Assembly (NCBI RefSeq): GCF_945869175.1
Contig: NZ_CAMBNZ010000024.1
Span: 1-32,593, forward strand
DNA: 32,593 nt
Direction of reading: 5' to 3'
From: Limnohabitans sp. Rim8
GTDB taxonomy: Bacteria; Pseudomonadota; Gammaproteobacteria; Burkholderiales; Burkholderiaceae_C
Shown: piece by piece, positions 1 through 7,911 of the stretch
Position numbering within the stretch: the stretch's first letter is position 1
Layout: the number at the start of each line of letters is the position of its first letter
Notes under the pieces: generated by a model
What the model was told of the DNA's origin: nothing
Seen by the model: the letters and a program-made list of their open reading frames with translations, nothing else
Database searches by the model: none
Translations under genes and position numbers: made by a program

Positions 1-98
1 GCTCGCCGCAAATGCCTACATCCACTTACCAGGCTTTGTTGGGCAAGCTGGAAAAGCTGGGCTTTGACCTCCAGCGCATCGAGACCAGCAAACCCTGA
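1..98 (+). CDS. C-terminal end of a probable lipocalin (Blc-type) lipoprotein, partial
   Basis: Only the last 31 codons are in the window, read in the frame starting at base 3 and ending at a TGA at 96-98. The tail has a Ser-Pro-Gln-Met-Pro stretch, then Tyr-Gln-Ala-Leu-Leu, then Leu-Gly-Phe-Asp and a short basic end. This matches the usual C-terminus of bacterial outer-membrane lipocalins, in which a short 'arg/ser-x-pro' segment precedes a helix ending in 'G-[FY]-D'. Those proteins bind hydrophobic ligands at the outer membrane. The call is inference from a short tail. The gene ends two bases before the convergent PH-domain gene. Confidence 0.5.
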   Translation, partial: SPQMPTSTYQALLGKLEKLGFDLQRIETSKP

Positions 99-100
99 TG

Positions 101-718
101 TCAGTGGGTCGTTTCGGCCACACGCACCAAGCCCGCTTCGCTCGACTGCAACCAACCTTGATGGGCGGCGTCTTGTGCCATCTGAGCGATCAGGGCGCGG
201 GCATCGGCGTTGACCATGGCCACGGGTTGCAAACGCAGCGCCGCGTCAGAGAAGTGGTGCACCACCTCGGCCACGTCGTTGGCATCCAGCGCCGTGGGTT
301 TGTGAACCGGTGCGCAGCGCACTTTTTGACCCAATGCCCGGTAAAACACCGCCGCCAAATGGGCAGATGTACCGTATATGCTGCGCATCTGGCCCGCCGC
401 GGTCACGCGCAGGGTATAGCCGTATTTACCCTTGACGCACTCGGCTTGGGTGATGTCTTTCAGGGCGAAGTGGTGCACCAAGTTCCCAGTGCCGTTCTCG
501 GAGATGAGCAAATGGCGTTCGGTCAGCAGCCACAGCCCACGGCCTGACAGCACCACGCGGCCCAGCACATAGCCCAGCAACCGCTCGTCGGGCTGGATGT
601 GGTCGCGCATTTGGTCCACATCGGCTTGCTTGAGCAATTGCGCGCCATAAGGGTTTTGTCCCTCAATCAGCAATTCACTCAGTTCATTGCCATTTTTCAA
701 AAAGTCCAGCCAAGCCAT
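101..718 (-). CDS. PH-domain (YokE-like, bPH) protein of unknown function
   Basis: A 205-residue soluble protein. I chose the ATG at 718, not the longer form from 781, because GGAGA lies 7 bases upstream of it and the extra N-terminus looks non-coding. Residues about 44-130 have the pattern of a bacterial PH-like domain: 'Asp-Glu-Arg-Leu-Leu-Gly', a beta strand, 'Trp-Leu-Leu-Thr-Glu-Arg-His-Leu-Leu', then the 'lys-asp-ile-thr' strand and 'Gly-Lys-Tyr-Gly-Tyr-Thr-Leu-Arg-Val'. This fits proteins annotated as YokE-like PH domains, whose biochemical role is not known. The C-terminal 75 residues are helical and unfamiliar. No signal peptide or TM segment is seen. It is monocistronic and divergent from the oxygenase gene across a 187-base gap in which I see no clear signal. 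Confidence 0.65.
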   Translation of the reverse strand: MAWLDFLKNGNELSELLIEGQNPYGAQLLKQADVDQMRDHIQPDERLLGYVLGRVVLSGRGLWLLTERHLLISENGTGNLVHHFALKDITQAECVKGKYGYTLRVTAAGQMRSIYGTSAHLAAVFYRALGQKVRCAPVHKPTALDANDVAEVVHHFSDAALRLQPVAMVNADARALIAQMAQDAAHQGWLQSSEAGLVRVAETTH

Positions 719-905
719 AGGGGTCTCCAAAACAGTGCAGCATGTTCGGTCATGAGGCACAACACAGACGCCTTTACCCACGAATAGGCCTGCTCATCGC
801 CGGGGTATTGCCGAAAAACCCAAGCCTTTGCACGGCCATTGCCAAGCCCAAAGCGTACCTCAAAGCGCTGAACCAAACTGCAGCTTGTTTTCCATTGGGT
901 CCATC

Positions 906-1904
906 ATGTTCAATCCTTTCCGATTTTGGCCTCCCCGACCGGCTGCGGACTGCCCATTCTTGGCTCCACTGGCCCCGCTGGCACCGCTGGCCGAACAGTT
1001 TTCGGCCACCTTGAAAACCCAATTGGGCCAGCGCGTGCGGGCCATGACCGGTGCCACCGGCGATGCGCGGGACTTCTTGCAGCCTGCGGGCGACCCCGGT
1101 TTGTTTGGCCCGGACTCTGCCGCGTGGCAGGTGCATGCGCACTTTGTGGCCATGATGACCGGAGGCCTGTCGTCCTTGATGCTGCAGGCCTTGCACCCGA
1201 GGGCTTTGGCTGCTGTGTGGGACCACTCGAATTTCAGGACCCAATTGCAAGCGCGGCTGGGGCGCACCGCCCTGTTTGTGGCCACCACCACCTACGGTGG
1301 CACGGCCGCCGCCTTGCAAACCATTGAGCGGGTCAACCGCATCCACGCGCAAATCCGCGGAACACTGCCCGATGGCACCCCTTATGTGGCCAATGATCCG
1401 GCGCTGATTCGTTGGGTGCACTTGGGCGAAACCAGCAGCTTTTTACGGGCTTACCAAGACCTGTCGCTGCAACCTTTGCCCATGGCCAGGCAGGACCAAT
1501 ACTTTGCCGAAATGGCACAAGTGGGCCAGCGTTTGGGTGCGCACGATTTGCCCCTGACACGGCACCAAGCCCTGGTGCAGCTGCAAGCCTATCGGCCCGA
1601 GTTGCGGGTGGACGAACGTACGCGGCAAACGGTTGCCCTGATCGAACACTACCCTTGCGAACCCCTGGACCGGCCATTGGTGGGCCTGATTGTGCGGGCC
1701 GCTTTCCAGATGCTGCCCGATTGGGCCCTGGACATGCTGGAACGCGAGCGCAGCGGCCCTTTGGAGCAAGCCGCTGTGCGCACCGCCTTGCAAGGCATGG
1801 GCGCATCGCTGGCCTGGGCTTTTGCCGACACGGGCGTAGCCGCCCGCGCACGCCAGCGCATGGCCCACCCTCTCAAGGCTGCTGAATGGTCTCCAGGTAT
1901 TTGA
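906..1904 (+). CDS. Oxygenase MpaB / DUF2236 family protein
   Basis: 332 residues from the ATG at 906, the usual length for this family. An upstream start at 828 is possible but adds residues unlike the family. Family signatures are visible: 'Leu-His-Pro-Arg-Ala-Leu-Ala-Ala-Val' at about 96-104 with the conserved His97, 'Arg-Thr-Ala-Leu-Phe-Val-Ala-Thr-Thr-Thr-Tyr-Gly' at 120-131, an 'Arg-Val-Asn-Arg-Ile-His' helix, and 'Asp-Pro-Ala-Leu-Ile-Arg-Trp-Val-His' at about 164-172. DUF2236 includes fungal MpaB and the rubber oxygenase/latex-clearing proteins, which bind haem b; the substrate here cannot be told. The 3' end overlaps the convergent cytochrome gene by 32 bases. Ribosome binding is weak by eye. 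Confidence 0.8.
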   Translation: MFNPFRFWPPRPAADCPFLAPLAPLAPLAEQFSATLKTQLGQRVRAMTGATGDARDFLQPAGDPGLFGPDSAAWQVHAHFVAMMTGGLSSLMLQALHPRALAAVWDHSNFRTQLQARLGRTALFVATTTYGGTAAALQTIERVNRIHAQIRGTLPDGTPYVANDPALIRWVHLGETSSFLRAYQDLSLQPLPMARQDQYFAEMAQVGQRLGAHDLPLTRHQALVQLQAYRPELRVDERTRQTVALIEHYPCEPLDRPLVGLIVRAAFQMLPDWALDMLERERSGPLEQAAVRTALQGMGASLAWAFADTGVAARARQRMAHPLKAAEWSPGI

Positions 1905-2277
1905 GCAAGGACACGATGCGGTTGCGGCTCGCCCACGCAGCGGTTCGGGGCGAGTCACCCGGCTCTGTCATGGCGCGGGCCTTGAACTCGCTGCCCCAGA
2001 CCGGCATCTCCCGCGAACCATGGGGGCCGACTTCGGCGGCCCAACGGCCATCAATCACGTCCCACATCAACTCTTGCGGGAACTTTCCGCCATGGCGCTG
2101 GGCGATGGTGGTCAGGTCGGCGGGTGGCTTGACCAAAAATGAGTGCACCGGTCCGTCGCCCTTGCCCGACAGGCCGTGGCAGCTGGCACAGTTTTCCCGG
2201 AAATCCACACGGCCCAAAGCCACCGAGGTGTATGTGCGCTGAACCACCTCAACGCCAGGTGTTGGCTTGCGCCACAT
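1873..2277 (-). CDS. c-type cytochrome, monohaem, lacking a visible signal peptide
   Basis: 134 residues. A haem c attachment motif Cys-Ala-Ser-Cys-His lies at 30-34 and a likely distal Met ligand in 'Glu-Met-Pro-Val-Trp-Gly' at residue 91. The fold is a small class I cytochrome c used for electron transfer in the periplasm. The ATG at 2277 overlaps the TGA of the upstream aldehyde dehydrogenase by one base (TGATG), so it is translationally coupled; a TTG at 2280 is an alternative. Odd point: the first 29 residues are polar and basic with no hydrophobic core, and the frame further upstream, up to a stop at 2329-2331, adds none. Haem attachment needs export by Sec, so the product may be non-functional or mis-started. 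The gene overlaps the convergent oxygenase gene by 32 bases. Confidence 0.75.
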   Translation of the reverse strand: MWRKPTPGVEVVQRTYTSVALGRVDFRENCASCHGLSGKGDGPVHSFLVKPPADLTTIAQRHGGKFPQELMWDVIDGRWAAEVGPHGSREMPVWGSEFKARAMTEPGDSPRTAAWASRNRIVSLLKYLETIQQP

Positions 2278-3713
2278 CAAGCGTTGAAGATCGACACCGT
2301 CTTGGTGTTGAGGTAGGCCTCCAGCGCCTCAGGTCCGCCTTCGGAGCCGTAGCCCGAATCCTTGATGCCGCCAAACGGCAACTCAGGCCAAGGCGCGGCG
2401 GGCTGGTTGACCCACAGCATGCCCACTTCCAACCGCTGGCTCAGCAGGTGAGAAGTTTTGAGCGAATTGGTGAAAGCGTAACCCGACAAACCAAACGGCA
2501 GGCGGTTGGCTTCGGCGATGGCGTCTTCGATGTTTTCAAAGCTGCGGATGGCAGCGATCGGGCCGAAGGGCTCGTTGTTAACCACATCGGCGTCCAGCGG
2601 CACATGCGACAACACCGTGGGCGCAAAGAAATGACCCTGCGTGCCAATGCGTTCACCACCGGTGAGCACCTTGGCACCTTTGGCGCGCGCGTCTTGCATG
2701 ATGGACTGCATGGCCACCAGTCGGCGCTCGTTGGCCAAAGGACCCATCTGGGTGCCCGCGGTCAGGCCATCACCCACTTTGAGCGACTCGGCGTGCGCCG
2801 CCAGCAGGCGGGCAAATTCGTCGGCAATGGTGTGGTGGACCAAAAAGCGGGTGGGGGAAATGCACACCTGGCCCGCATTGCGGAACTTGGCAGCGCCTGC
2901 GGTTTTCACGGCCAAGGCGATGTCGCCATCTTCGGCCACGATGACCGGGGCGTGGCCACCCAGCTCCATGGTCACACGCTTCATGTGCTGGCCGGCCAAA
3001 GCCGACAACTGCTTGCCCACCGGCGTAGAGCCGGTGAAGGTGATTTTGCGGATCAGGGGGTGCGCGATGAGGTAGTTCGAGATGTCAGCCGGCGTGCCGT
3101 AGACCAAGCCAATGACGCCTGCAGGCACGCCCGCGTCTTGGAAAGCGCGAATCAATTCGGCAGGCGAAGCGGGCGTTTCTTCGGGCGCCTTGACGATGAT
3201 CGAGCAGCCCGTGGCCAAAGCGGCCGACATTTTGCGCACGACCTGGTTGACCGGGAAGTTCCAGGGGGTGAAGGCGGCCACAGGCCCCAAGGGCTGCTTG
3301 AGCACCTGCTGCTGCACCTGGATGTTGCGCGGCGGCACGATGCGGCCATACACCCGGCGGCCTTCTTCGGCGAACCACTCGATGATGTCGGCGGCCGACA
3401 TGGCCTCGACCTTGGCCTCGCCCAAGGGCTTGCCTTGCTCTTGGGTCAGCAGTTCGGCAATTTGGGGGGCACGCTCGCGCATCAGGGCGGCGGCTTTGCG
3501 CATGATGGCGCTGCGTTCATTGGCCGGCGTGTCGCGCCAAATTTCAAAACCCTTTTGCGCGGCTTGCGCGGCACGCTCCAGATCGGGCACTCCGGCGTGG
3601 GCCAAACGGCCGATTTCGGCGCCCGTGGCGGGGTTGAACACAGGCAAGGTGCGGCCGTCTGCGGCATCGCACCACTGGCCACCGATGAAAAGTTGGGTGT
3701 TGGGGTAAGACAT
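2277..3713 (-). CDS. NAD(P)-dependent succinate-semialdehyde dehydrogenase-like aldehyde dehydrogenase
   Basis: 478 residues, full length for the ALDH superfamily. The Rossmann and catalytic motifs are intact: Thr-Pro-Trp-Asn-Phe-Pro at 149-154, Phe-Thr-Gly-Ser-Thr-Pro-Val-Gly at 226-233, Met-Glu-Leu-Gly-Gly at 249-253 with general-base Glu250, and Gly-Gln-Val-Cys with nucleophile Cys284. The overall pattern, including 'Asn-Glu-Pro-Phe-Gly-Pro' and the late 'Phe-Gly-Gly-Ile-Lys-Asp-Ser-Gly', is closest to the GabD-type succinate-semialdehyde dehydrogenases, which oxidise succinate semialdehyde to succinate. Substrate choice is inference, since no gabT is nearby. AGGAA lies about 8 bases upstream of the ATG at 3713. 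It is the first gene of a two-gene unit with the cytochrome and is divergent from the dioxygenase gene. Confidence 0.87.
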   Translation of the reverse strand: MSYPNTQLFIGGQWCDAADGRTLPVFNPATGAEIGRLAHAGVPDLERAAQAAQKGFEIWRDTPANERSAIMRKAAALMRERAPQIAELLTQEQGKPLGEAKVEAMSAADIIEWFAEEGRRVYGRIVPPRNIQVQQQVLKQPLGPVAAFTPWNFPVNQVVRKMSAALATGCSIIVKAPEETPASPAELIRAFQDAGVPAGVIGLVYGTPADISNYLIAHPLIRKITFTGSTPVGKQLSALAGQHMKRVTMELGGHAPVIVAEDGDIALAVKTAGAAKFRNAGQVCISPTRFLVHHTIADEFARLLAAHAESLKVGDGLTAGTQMGPLANERRLVAMQSIMQDARAKGAKVLTGGERIGTQGHFFAPTVLSHVPLDADVVNNEPFGPIAAIRSFENIEDAIAEANRLPFGLSGYAFTNSLKTSHLLSQRLEVGMLWVNQPAAPWPELPFGGIKDSGYGSEGGPEALEAYLNTKTVSIFNA

Positions 3714-3920
3714 GTCGTGTTCCTGAAATCGGTTTGCGCAGGTTCCGAGGGCAAGGCCACCCGGGCAGAGGCCAAATTGTGGCCGGATTTCACGACAATT
3801 CGGTCAAACCCGAGACAGACCAAGGCCTTGCCACCCCCACAAGCCTTGATTTGTGGAGGTTTTCAGGCCAAACAAGCGCGCCTTGGCCTACAGTGACCAG
3901 ATTGAAAGAGAAAAAACAGC

Positions 3921-4706
3921 ATGCACCACCTCAAATCCGTTCTGTTTGTGCCCCACGGCTCGCCCATGTTCGCCCTGCACCCCGGTCCTGCAGGTGCGGC
4001 CATGCGCGCTTTGGTGCCCCAATTGGGCACACCGCGCGCCATCGTGGTGATCAGCCCGCACTGGGAAACCGCCGTGCCCACCGTGGGCTTTGCCAGCAGA
4101 CCCGAAACCATCCACGACTTTGGCGGTTTTGACCCACGCCTGTACGAGATGCAATACTCCGCACCAGGCAGCCCGGAAGTCGCCGCCCAAGTGGTGTCAG
4201 CATTGCAAGCGGCCGGTTTGCCCTCAGCCCAAGACACCCAGCGCGGCCTGGACCACGGTGCATGGATACCGCTGCGACAAATGTTTCCCGACGCCCACAT
4301 CCCAGTGGTGCCCCTGTCGGTGCAAAGCCACCTGGGTCCCGAGCATGCTTACCGTGTGGGACAAGCCTTGGCGCCACTTGCTGCGCAAAATGTCTTGATC
4401 TTGGGTTCGGGCAACATCACCCACAACCTGCGTGATTTGATGGTCTTGCGCATGCAAGGCGGTGCCACGCCCGACTATGTGCAGGCCTTTGCCGACTGGA
4501 TTTACACCCAGTTGGTGCAACGCGATGTGCCCGGTTTGTTGGCCTACCGCCAGCAGCTTTCAGGTCAGCGTGCACACCCCACCGACGAACACCTCTTGCC
4601 GCTGTTCACCGCTTGGGGTGCTGCAGGCGCCGATGCACAGCCTGAAGCTTTTTTCCGGGGCATCAGTGACGAAGTGATTGCCATGGATGGCTACACCTTT
4701 CACTGA
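3921..4706 (+). CDS. Class III extradiol dioxygenase, LigB/DODA (YgiD-like) family
   Basis: 261 residues, the normal length for the DODA-type ring-opening dioxygenases. Metal-site candidates are His12 in 'Pro-His-Gly-Ser-Pro', His47 in 'Ile-Ser-Pro-His-Trp-Glu', His112 in 'Leu-Asp-His-Gly-Ala-Trp' and the 'His-Pro-Thr-Asp-Glu-His' at 219-224. 'Gly-Ser-Gly-Asn-Ile-Thr-His-Asn-Leu' at 162-170 is also a family hallmark. Relatives cleave catecholic substrates such as 4,5-DOPA using Zn or Fe; the natural substrate here is unknown. The ATG at 3921 follows an A/G-rich stretch that serves as a weak ribosome site. The 207-base gap to the divergent dehydrogenase gene holds no clear promoter I can defend. 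Confidence 0.87.
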   Translation: MHHLKSVLFVPHGSPMFALHPGPAGAAMRALVPQLGTPRAIVVISPHWETAVPTVGFASRPETIHDFGGFDPRLYEMQYSAPGSPEVAAQVVSALQAAGLPSAQDTQRGLDHGAWIPLRQMFPDAHIPVVPLSVQSHLGPEHAYRVGQALAPLAAQNVLILGSGNITHNLRDLMVLRMQGGATPDYVQAFADWIYTQLVQRDVPGLLAYRQQLSGQRAHPTDEHLLPLFTAWGAAGADAQPEAFFRGISDEVIAMDGYTFH

Positions 4707-4722
4707 ACTGCACCCGTGGGTC

Positions 4723-4743
4723 CGAACGATCAGTCGATCTTCG
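4723..4743. terminator. Possible bidirectional stem-loop between convergent genes
   Basis: An inverted repeat CGAA-(C)-GATC-AGTC-GATC-TTCG gives an 8-bp stem with one bulged C and a 4-base loop. It overlaps the stop codon of the Bug gene and lies just after the dioxygenase stop. No U-tract follows on either strand, so intrinsic termination is uncertain. Confidence 0.25.
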
Positions 4744-5698
4744 CGCCCGAAGCTTTGACCACCTGCGCCATGCGCACATAGTCGGCCGCCAGCAGCTTGC
4801 CGAAATCGGCGTTGCTCATGTCGCGGGGCTCGATGCCTTGCTTGTCCAAGCGTGCCAACACCACCGGGTCTTTGAGCAACTTGCTCACAGCCGCGTTGAT
4901 GCGGTTGGCCTCGGCGGCCGGGATGGCCGCAGGGCCCAGAAAACCGAACCAAGAATCAAACTGATAACCCGGCAAGCCGCTCTCGGCAATGGTGGGCAGC
5001 TCGGGCAGGTATTTGCTGCGCTGGGGCGAGGTCACGCCCAACAAACGCACGCGGCTGTCCTTGGCAAAGGCCAAAGCGCCAATGCTGGCGGCAATCACGG
5101 CCTGCGCACGTCCTGACAACACCTCATTGATGGCTTCACCCGTGGCTTTGAGCGGGATGTGCACCACATCAATCCCTGCCAAACCCGTGAAATAAGCCAT
5201 GGCCAAATGCGTGGCGCTGCCCACTCCAGCGGTGGCGTAGTTCATCTTGCCGGGGTTGGCCTTGGCGTAACGGATGAATTCGGCGGCGGTCTTGGCGGGC
5301 ACATCGGGGTGCACCATCAGCACATAGCTGGCGCTGCCAATGTGGGCCAGCGGTGTGAAATCTTTTTGCGGGTCATACGCGAGCTTGGTGTACAGCGATC
5401 CAGCGATGTTGTGGCTGGCCGCTGCTGCCACCATGACGGTGCCGTCGGCCTCGGCCCGGGCCACGTAGCCGGTGCCCACGGTGCCGCCTGCACCCGCGCG
5501 GTTTTCCACGATCACGGTCTGCCCCAAGGCCGCCCCCATTTCCTGCGACAACGCACGGGCCAGGGTGTCCTGCACGCCACCGGAGGCAAACGGCACCACA
5601 ATGCGCACCGTTTTGGTGGATTGGGCTTGGGCCAAGCCCACCGCGCAGAGCATGGCCATACCGAGGCTGGAGGCCAAAATTTCACGACGTTGCATCAT
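4730..5698 (-). CDS. Bug family tripartite tricarboxylate transporter substrate-binding protein
   Basis: 322 residues. Residues 1-25 form a signal peptide (basic start, hydrophobic core, Ala-Gln-Ala cleavage site), so the product is periplasmic. The mature part has the Bug pattern: 'Val-Pro-Phe-Ala-Ser-Gly-Gly', then 'Val-Glu-Asn-Arg-Ala-Gly-Ala-Gly-Gly', then 'Asn-Tyr-Ala-Thr-Ala-Gly-Val-Gly-Ser' and 'Pro-Thr-Ile-Ala-Glu-Ser-Gly-Leu-Pro-Gly'. Bug proteins bind carboxylates and other small ligands, and are very numerous in Bordetella and Comamonadaceae, usually without partner membrane genes, as here. The ATG at 5698 has AGGA 8 bases upstream; the next codon is also ATG. It lies 37 bases after the argE-like gene on the same strand, so the two are likely co-transcribed. 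Confidence 0.9.
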   Translation of the reverse strand: MMQRREILASSLGMAMLCAVGLAQAQSTKTVRIVVPFASGGVQDTLARALSQEMGAALGQTVIVENRAGAGGTVGTGYVARAEADGTVMVAAAASHNIAGSLYTKLAYDPQKDFTPLAHIGSASYVLMVHPDVPAKTAAEFIRYAKANPGKMNYATAGVGSATHLAMAYFTGLAGIDVVHIPLKATGEAINEVLSGRAQAVIAASIGALAFAKDSRVRLLGVTSPQRSKYLPELPTIAESGLPGYQFDSWFGFLGPAAIPAAEANRINAAVSKLLKDPVVLARLDKQGIEPRDMSNADFGKLLAADYVRMAQVVKASGAKID

Positions 5699-5735
5699 CT
5701 GAGTTTCCTTGAAGTTCGATCAAACCGTTGACAAA

Positions 5736-6956
5736 TCAGCCCAGGCACACCCGGTCGGCCAAGCGGCGCATGAAGCGCTCGCACCAGGCCAGTTGTTCGA
5801 GCGTGACCCATTCATTGGGCTGGTGCGCCTGCGCAATGTGGCCCGGGCCACACACGATGGTGGGCACACCGGCTTGGTGAAACAGAGCAGCTTCCGTGCC
5901 AAACGACACTTTGCCCGCGCCGCTGGCCGGGTCGACCTCGGCGCAGTCAAAGCACAGCTGGGCAATTTCGCTGTCGGCGGCCGTGGCAAAGCCGGGAAGC
6001 ACCGATTTGAGTTCATGCGTGATGCCCGTGCCCGGGGCCACCGCCTGCATGGCAGGCACCAGGCTCTCGCCAAAAGCTTGGGCGCGTGCAAACAGGTCTT
6101 CGGGGGTGTTCATGTGGTGGTGGCGGATTTCCCAGGTCACCTCGCACTGGCGCGGGATGATGTTGAGCGCCGTACCGCCTGCGATCACCCCGGTATGTAC
6201 CGTGGTGTGGGGCACGTCGTAGATCGGATCGAAGGGCCCGTTTTGCACCAGTTCGCGGTGCATGCTTTTGAGCTTAGCGACAAATTCGCAAGCGATCTCC
6301 ACCGCGTTCACACCCAAGGGGGTGAGGGACGAATGCGCCTCAAAACCGTGCACCGTGGTTTTGTACGAATGCTTGCCTTTGTGCGCGATCACCACCTGCA
6401 TGCCCGTGGGTTCACCCACGATGCAGCCTGCAGGCTTGAAGCCCTGGGCCTGGATGTCGGCGATCATGCGGCGCACGCCGATACAGCCGACTTCTTCGTC
6501 GTAGCTGAAAGCCAAGTGAATCGGGTGCTTGAGTTTGCGCTGGAGCAACTCGGGCACCATCATGAGGCAAGTGGCGCCAAAACTCTTCATGTCGGTCACG
6601 CCACGGCCAAACATCTTGTCGCCGATGATCTCGACCTTGAACGGGTCGGTGTTCCAAGGTTGGCCGTCCACCGGCACCACATCGGTGTGGCCCGACAGCA
6701 CCAAGCCGCCGATTTTGGTTTCGCCATCGTGCGCGGGCAGCGTGGCCCACAAGTTGGCCTTTTGGCCGCTGTCGTCATAAGTGCGGCTGCAAGATATGCC
6801 CAGATCGTTCAGGTAGGCCTCGGTCCATTCCAACAAAGCCAGATTGCTGTCGCGTGAGACGGTGGCAAAGGAAATCCATTTTTCGATCAGTGGCAAGGCT
6901 GCCAGGTCGGCGGCTTGCACAGAGGACAGGGCAGCTTGAGAAAGTGGGGCGTTCAT
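5736..6956 (-). CDS. argE: Acetylornithine deacetylase-like M20 metallopeptidase (ArgE)
   Basis: 406 residues from the ATG at 6956, which has GGAG 7 bases upstream; a start at 6980 lacks this. M20-family zinc-site motifs are intact: Gly-His-Thr-Asp at 89-92, Gly-Arg-Gly-Val-Thr-Asp-Met-Lys at 117-124, and Asp-Glu-Glu at 153-155 carrying the catalytic acid. The length and the 'Gly-Ala-Ala-type' dimerisation half (His-rich 'Arg-His-His-His') fit ArgE, which removes the acetyl group from N-acetylornithine in arginine synthesis. Many Burkholderiales use ArgJ for that step, so some argE-like genes act on other acyl amino acids; the substrate is therefore inferred. It is followed by the Bug gene in a probable operon and is divergent from the NIPSNAP gene. 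Confidence 0.82.
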   Translation of the reverse strand: MNAPLSQAALSSVQAADLAALPLIEKWISFATVSRDSNLALLEWTEAYLNDLGISCSRTYDDSGQKANLWATLPAHDGETKIGGLVLSGHTDVVPVDGQPWNTDPFKVEIIGDKMFGRGVTDMKSFGATCLMMVPELLQRKLKHPIHLAFSYDEEVGCIGVRRMIADIQAQGFKPAGCIVGEPTGMQVVIAHKGKHSYKTTVHGFEAHSSLTPLGVNAVEIACEFVAKLKSMHRELVQNGPFDPIYDVPHTTVHTGVIAGGTALNIIPRQCEVTWEIRHHHMNTPEDLFARAQAFGESLVPAMQAVAPGTGITHELKSVLPGFATAADSEIAQLCFDCAEVDPASGAGKVSFGTEAALFHQAGVPTIVCGPGHIAQAHQPNEWVTLEQLAWCERFMRRLADRVCLG

Positions 6957-6975
6957 GCGGGACTCCGTTGAAAGG

Positions 6976-7088
6976 GGCACACACCTTGTGCGTAAATATC
7001 ATCTTACAGGGCCGGGCAGCCGCGCGCTGGCCATGCCATGGGCCTGGCGTCACCTTGCCGACAAGGGGGCACGACTTGTGCGCCTAAA
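6976..7088. promoter_or_regulatory. Divergent argE/NIPSNAP intergenic region with a twice-occurring palindromic motif
   Basis: Two similar sites lie about 90 bases apart in the 163-base gap between the divergent genes. One at about 6975-6995 contains GCACA-CACCT-TGTGC followed by GTAAA. One at about 7067-7087 contains GCAC-GACTT-GTGC followed by GCCTAAA. Both share GGGGCAC, CTTGTGCG and TAAA. They could be operators for one regulator of both genes. I see no confident -35/-10 pair. This is inference from sequence similarity alone. Confidence 0.3.
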
Positions 7089-7119
7089 GTAGGCGGGTCA
7101 TTCACCTTTTGGAGTTCTC

Positions 7120-7437
7120 ATGGCCATTTATGAACTGCGCACTTATTCCGCGATCGTCGGGAAAATGTCCGAACTGGTTTCGCTTTACAAAAACGAAGGC
7201 TGGCCGGTGCTGGCCAAACACCCGCCGAAATTGGTGGGTTACTTCACAGGCGACGTGGGCGCGTTGAACGAGCTGATCCATGTCTGGAAGTTTGACGACG
7301 ACACCGACCGCCGCGCCTTTTGGGCTGGGGTGTACGGCGACGCCGACTTCATGGCGTTCGCTGCCAAAATCCGGCCACTGATTGCGCAACAACAAAACAA
7401 GCTCATGCTGTCGGCGCCTTGGGGTCCGCAGCCCTGA
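7120..7437 (+). CDS. NIPSNAP family protein
   Basis: 105 residues in a single dimeric alpha/beta-barrel (ferredoxin-like) NIPSNAP domain. It opens with 'Met-Ala-Ile-Tyr-Glu-Leu-Arg-Thr-Tyr', the family signature, then has 'Gly-Tyr-Phe' and 'Leu-Ile-His-Val-Trp-Lys-Phe' in the middle strand and 'Arg-Ala-Phe-Trp' at the next helix. The function of bacterial members is not known. GGAG lies 6-7 bases upstream of the ATG. It is alone on the plus strand, divergent from argE and convergent with the yccF remnant. A weak CCCT-GAC-AGGG hairpin sits over the stop codon. Confidence 0.88.
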   Translation: MAIYELRTYSAIVGKMSELVSLYKNEGWPVLAKHPPKLVGYFTGDVGALNELIHVWKFDDDTDRRAFWAGVYGDADFMAFAAKIRPLIAQQQNKLMLSAPWGPQP

Positions 7438-7489
7438 CAGGGTAATGGACGGCCCAATTGCCGCAAAAACGGGCCACCTCGGCCTGTGC

Positions 7490-7828
7490 ATTGCTCTCGC
7501 TCGCGGCGTTACGCGTGGCGACAGTCACTTCTTTGCTTTCAATGGTCTTGCCTACCGCGGCCTACGCGATGCCCGCCTGAGATAACAATACGATGTTGCC
7601 CATCAAGCCGAAAGTGCCAGTGCCCTGGTCATCCTATTGCTTGAATTCTTTGCGACTGATGGGTTCCCGCTCAAACTGAAAAAATGTGAAGTTGCCGATG
7701 AACATGCGCGCCCGCTCCAAAGGAATGCCCATGATCGAGAAAAACGCAATCAAAAACACCAGTCGCAACACCAAGCCCATGAAAACGCCGCCAAAAATAA
7801 ACCACAAAAAATTGCCAATGGCGCGCAC
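7490..7828 (-). pseudogene. yccF: Decayed yccF (YccF-domain inner membrane protein)
   Basis: The intact part (GTG at 7828 to TAG at 7634, 64 residues) is the first YccF domain: 'Gly-Asn-Phe-Leu-Trp-Phe-Ile-Phe-Gly-Gly', a TM helix, 'Ile-Met-Gly-Ile-Pro' and 'Phe-Glu-Arg-Glu-Pro-Ile-Ser-Arg-Lys'. The full-length family has a second similar domain. Reading on past the TAG in the same frame gives DDQGTGTFGLMGNIV, which matches the normal linker and start of domain 2. Then comes QAGIA, a second TAG, and AAVGKTIESKEV, which matches the end of domain 2. So domain 2 has lost about 30 codons and carries two stops, with the frame kept. The 64-residue piece may still be made, but the start has no good ribosome site. 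The 3' limit is approximate. Confidence 0.75.
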
Positions 7829-7867
7829 GACTGTTTTTCAATGACTGCGGACGTTGCAGTTAAAAAA

Positions 7868-7894
7868 TATCTCTTTTAAAATTCGGAATTTTTA
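7868..7894 (-). terminator. Weak AT-rich inverted repeat after the last gene of the cluster
   Basis: AAAATTC-C-GAATTTT lies about 20 bases downstream of the stop of the unknown gene ending at 7912, and a run of six T follows a short spacer on the minus strand. It is the only terminator-like structure I see at the end of the T6SS-side transcription unit. The stem has almost no GC, so it is a poor intrinsic terminator by the usual rules. Confidence 0.2.
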
Positions 7895-7911
7895 TTATTT
7901 TTAATTAGTTT

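Noticed and set aside
2139-3896. Long open frame (585 codons) on the plus strand opposite the aldehyde dehydrogenase gene
   Set aside because: It is rich in His, Arg and Gly as expected of the antisense of a GC-rich gene, and the minus strand encodes an intact enzyme with all catalytic motifs.
5709-6857. Long open frame (382 codons) on the plus strand opposite argE
   Set aside because: It is an antisense shadow of the intact M20 enzyme, with no recognisable domain and skewed His/Arg content.
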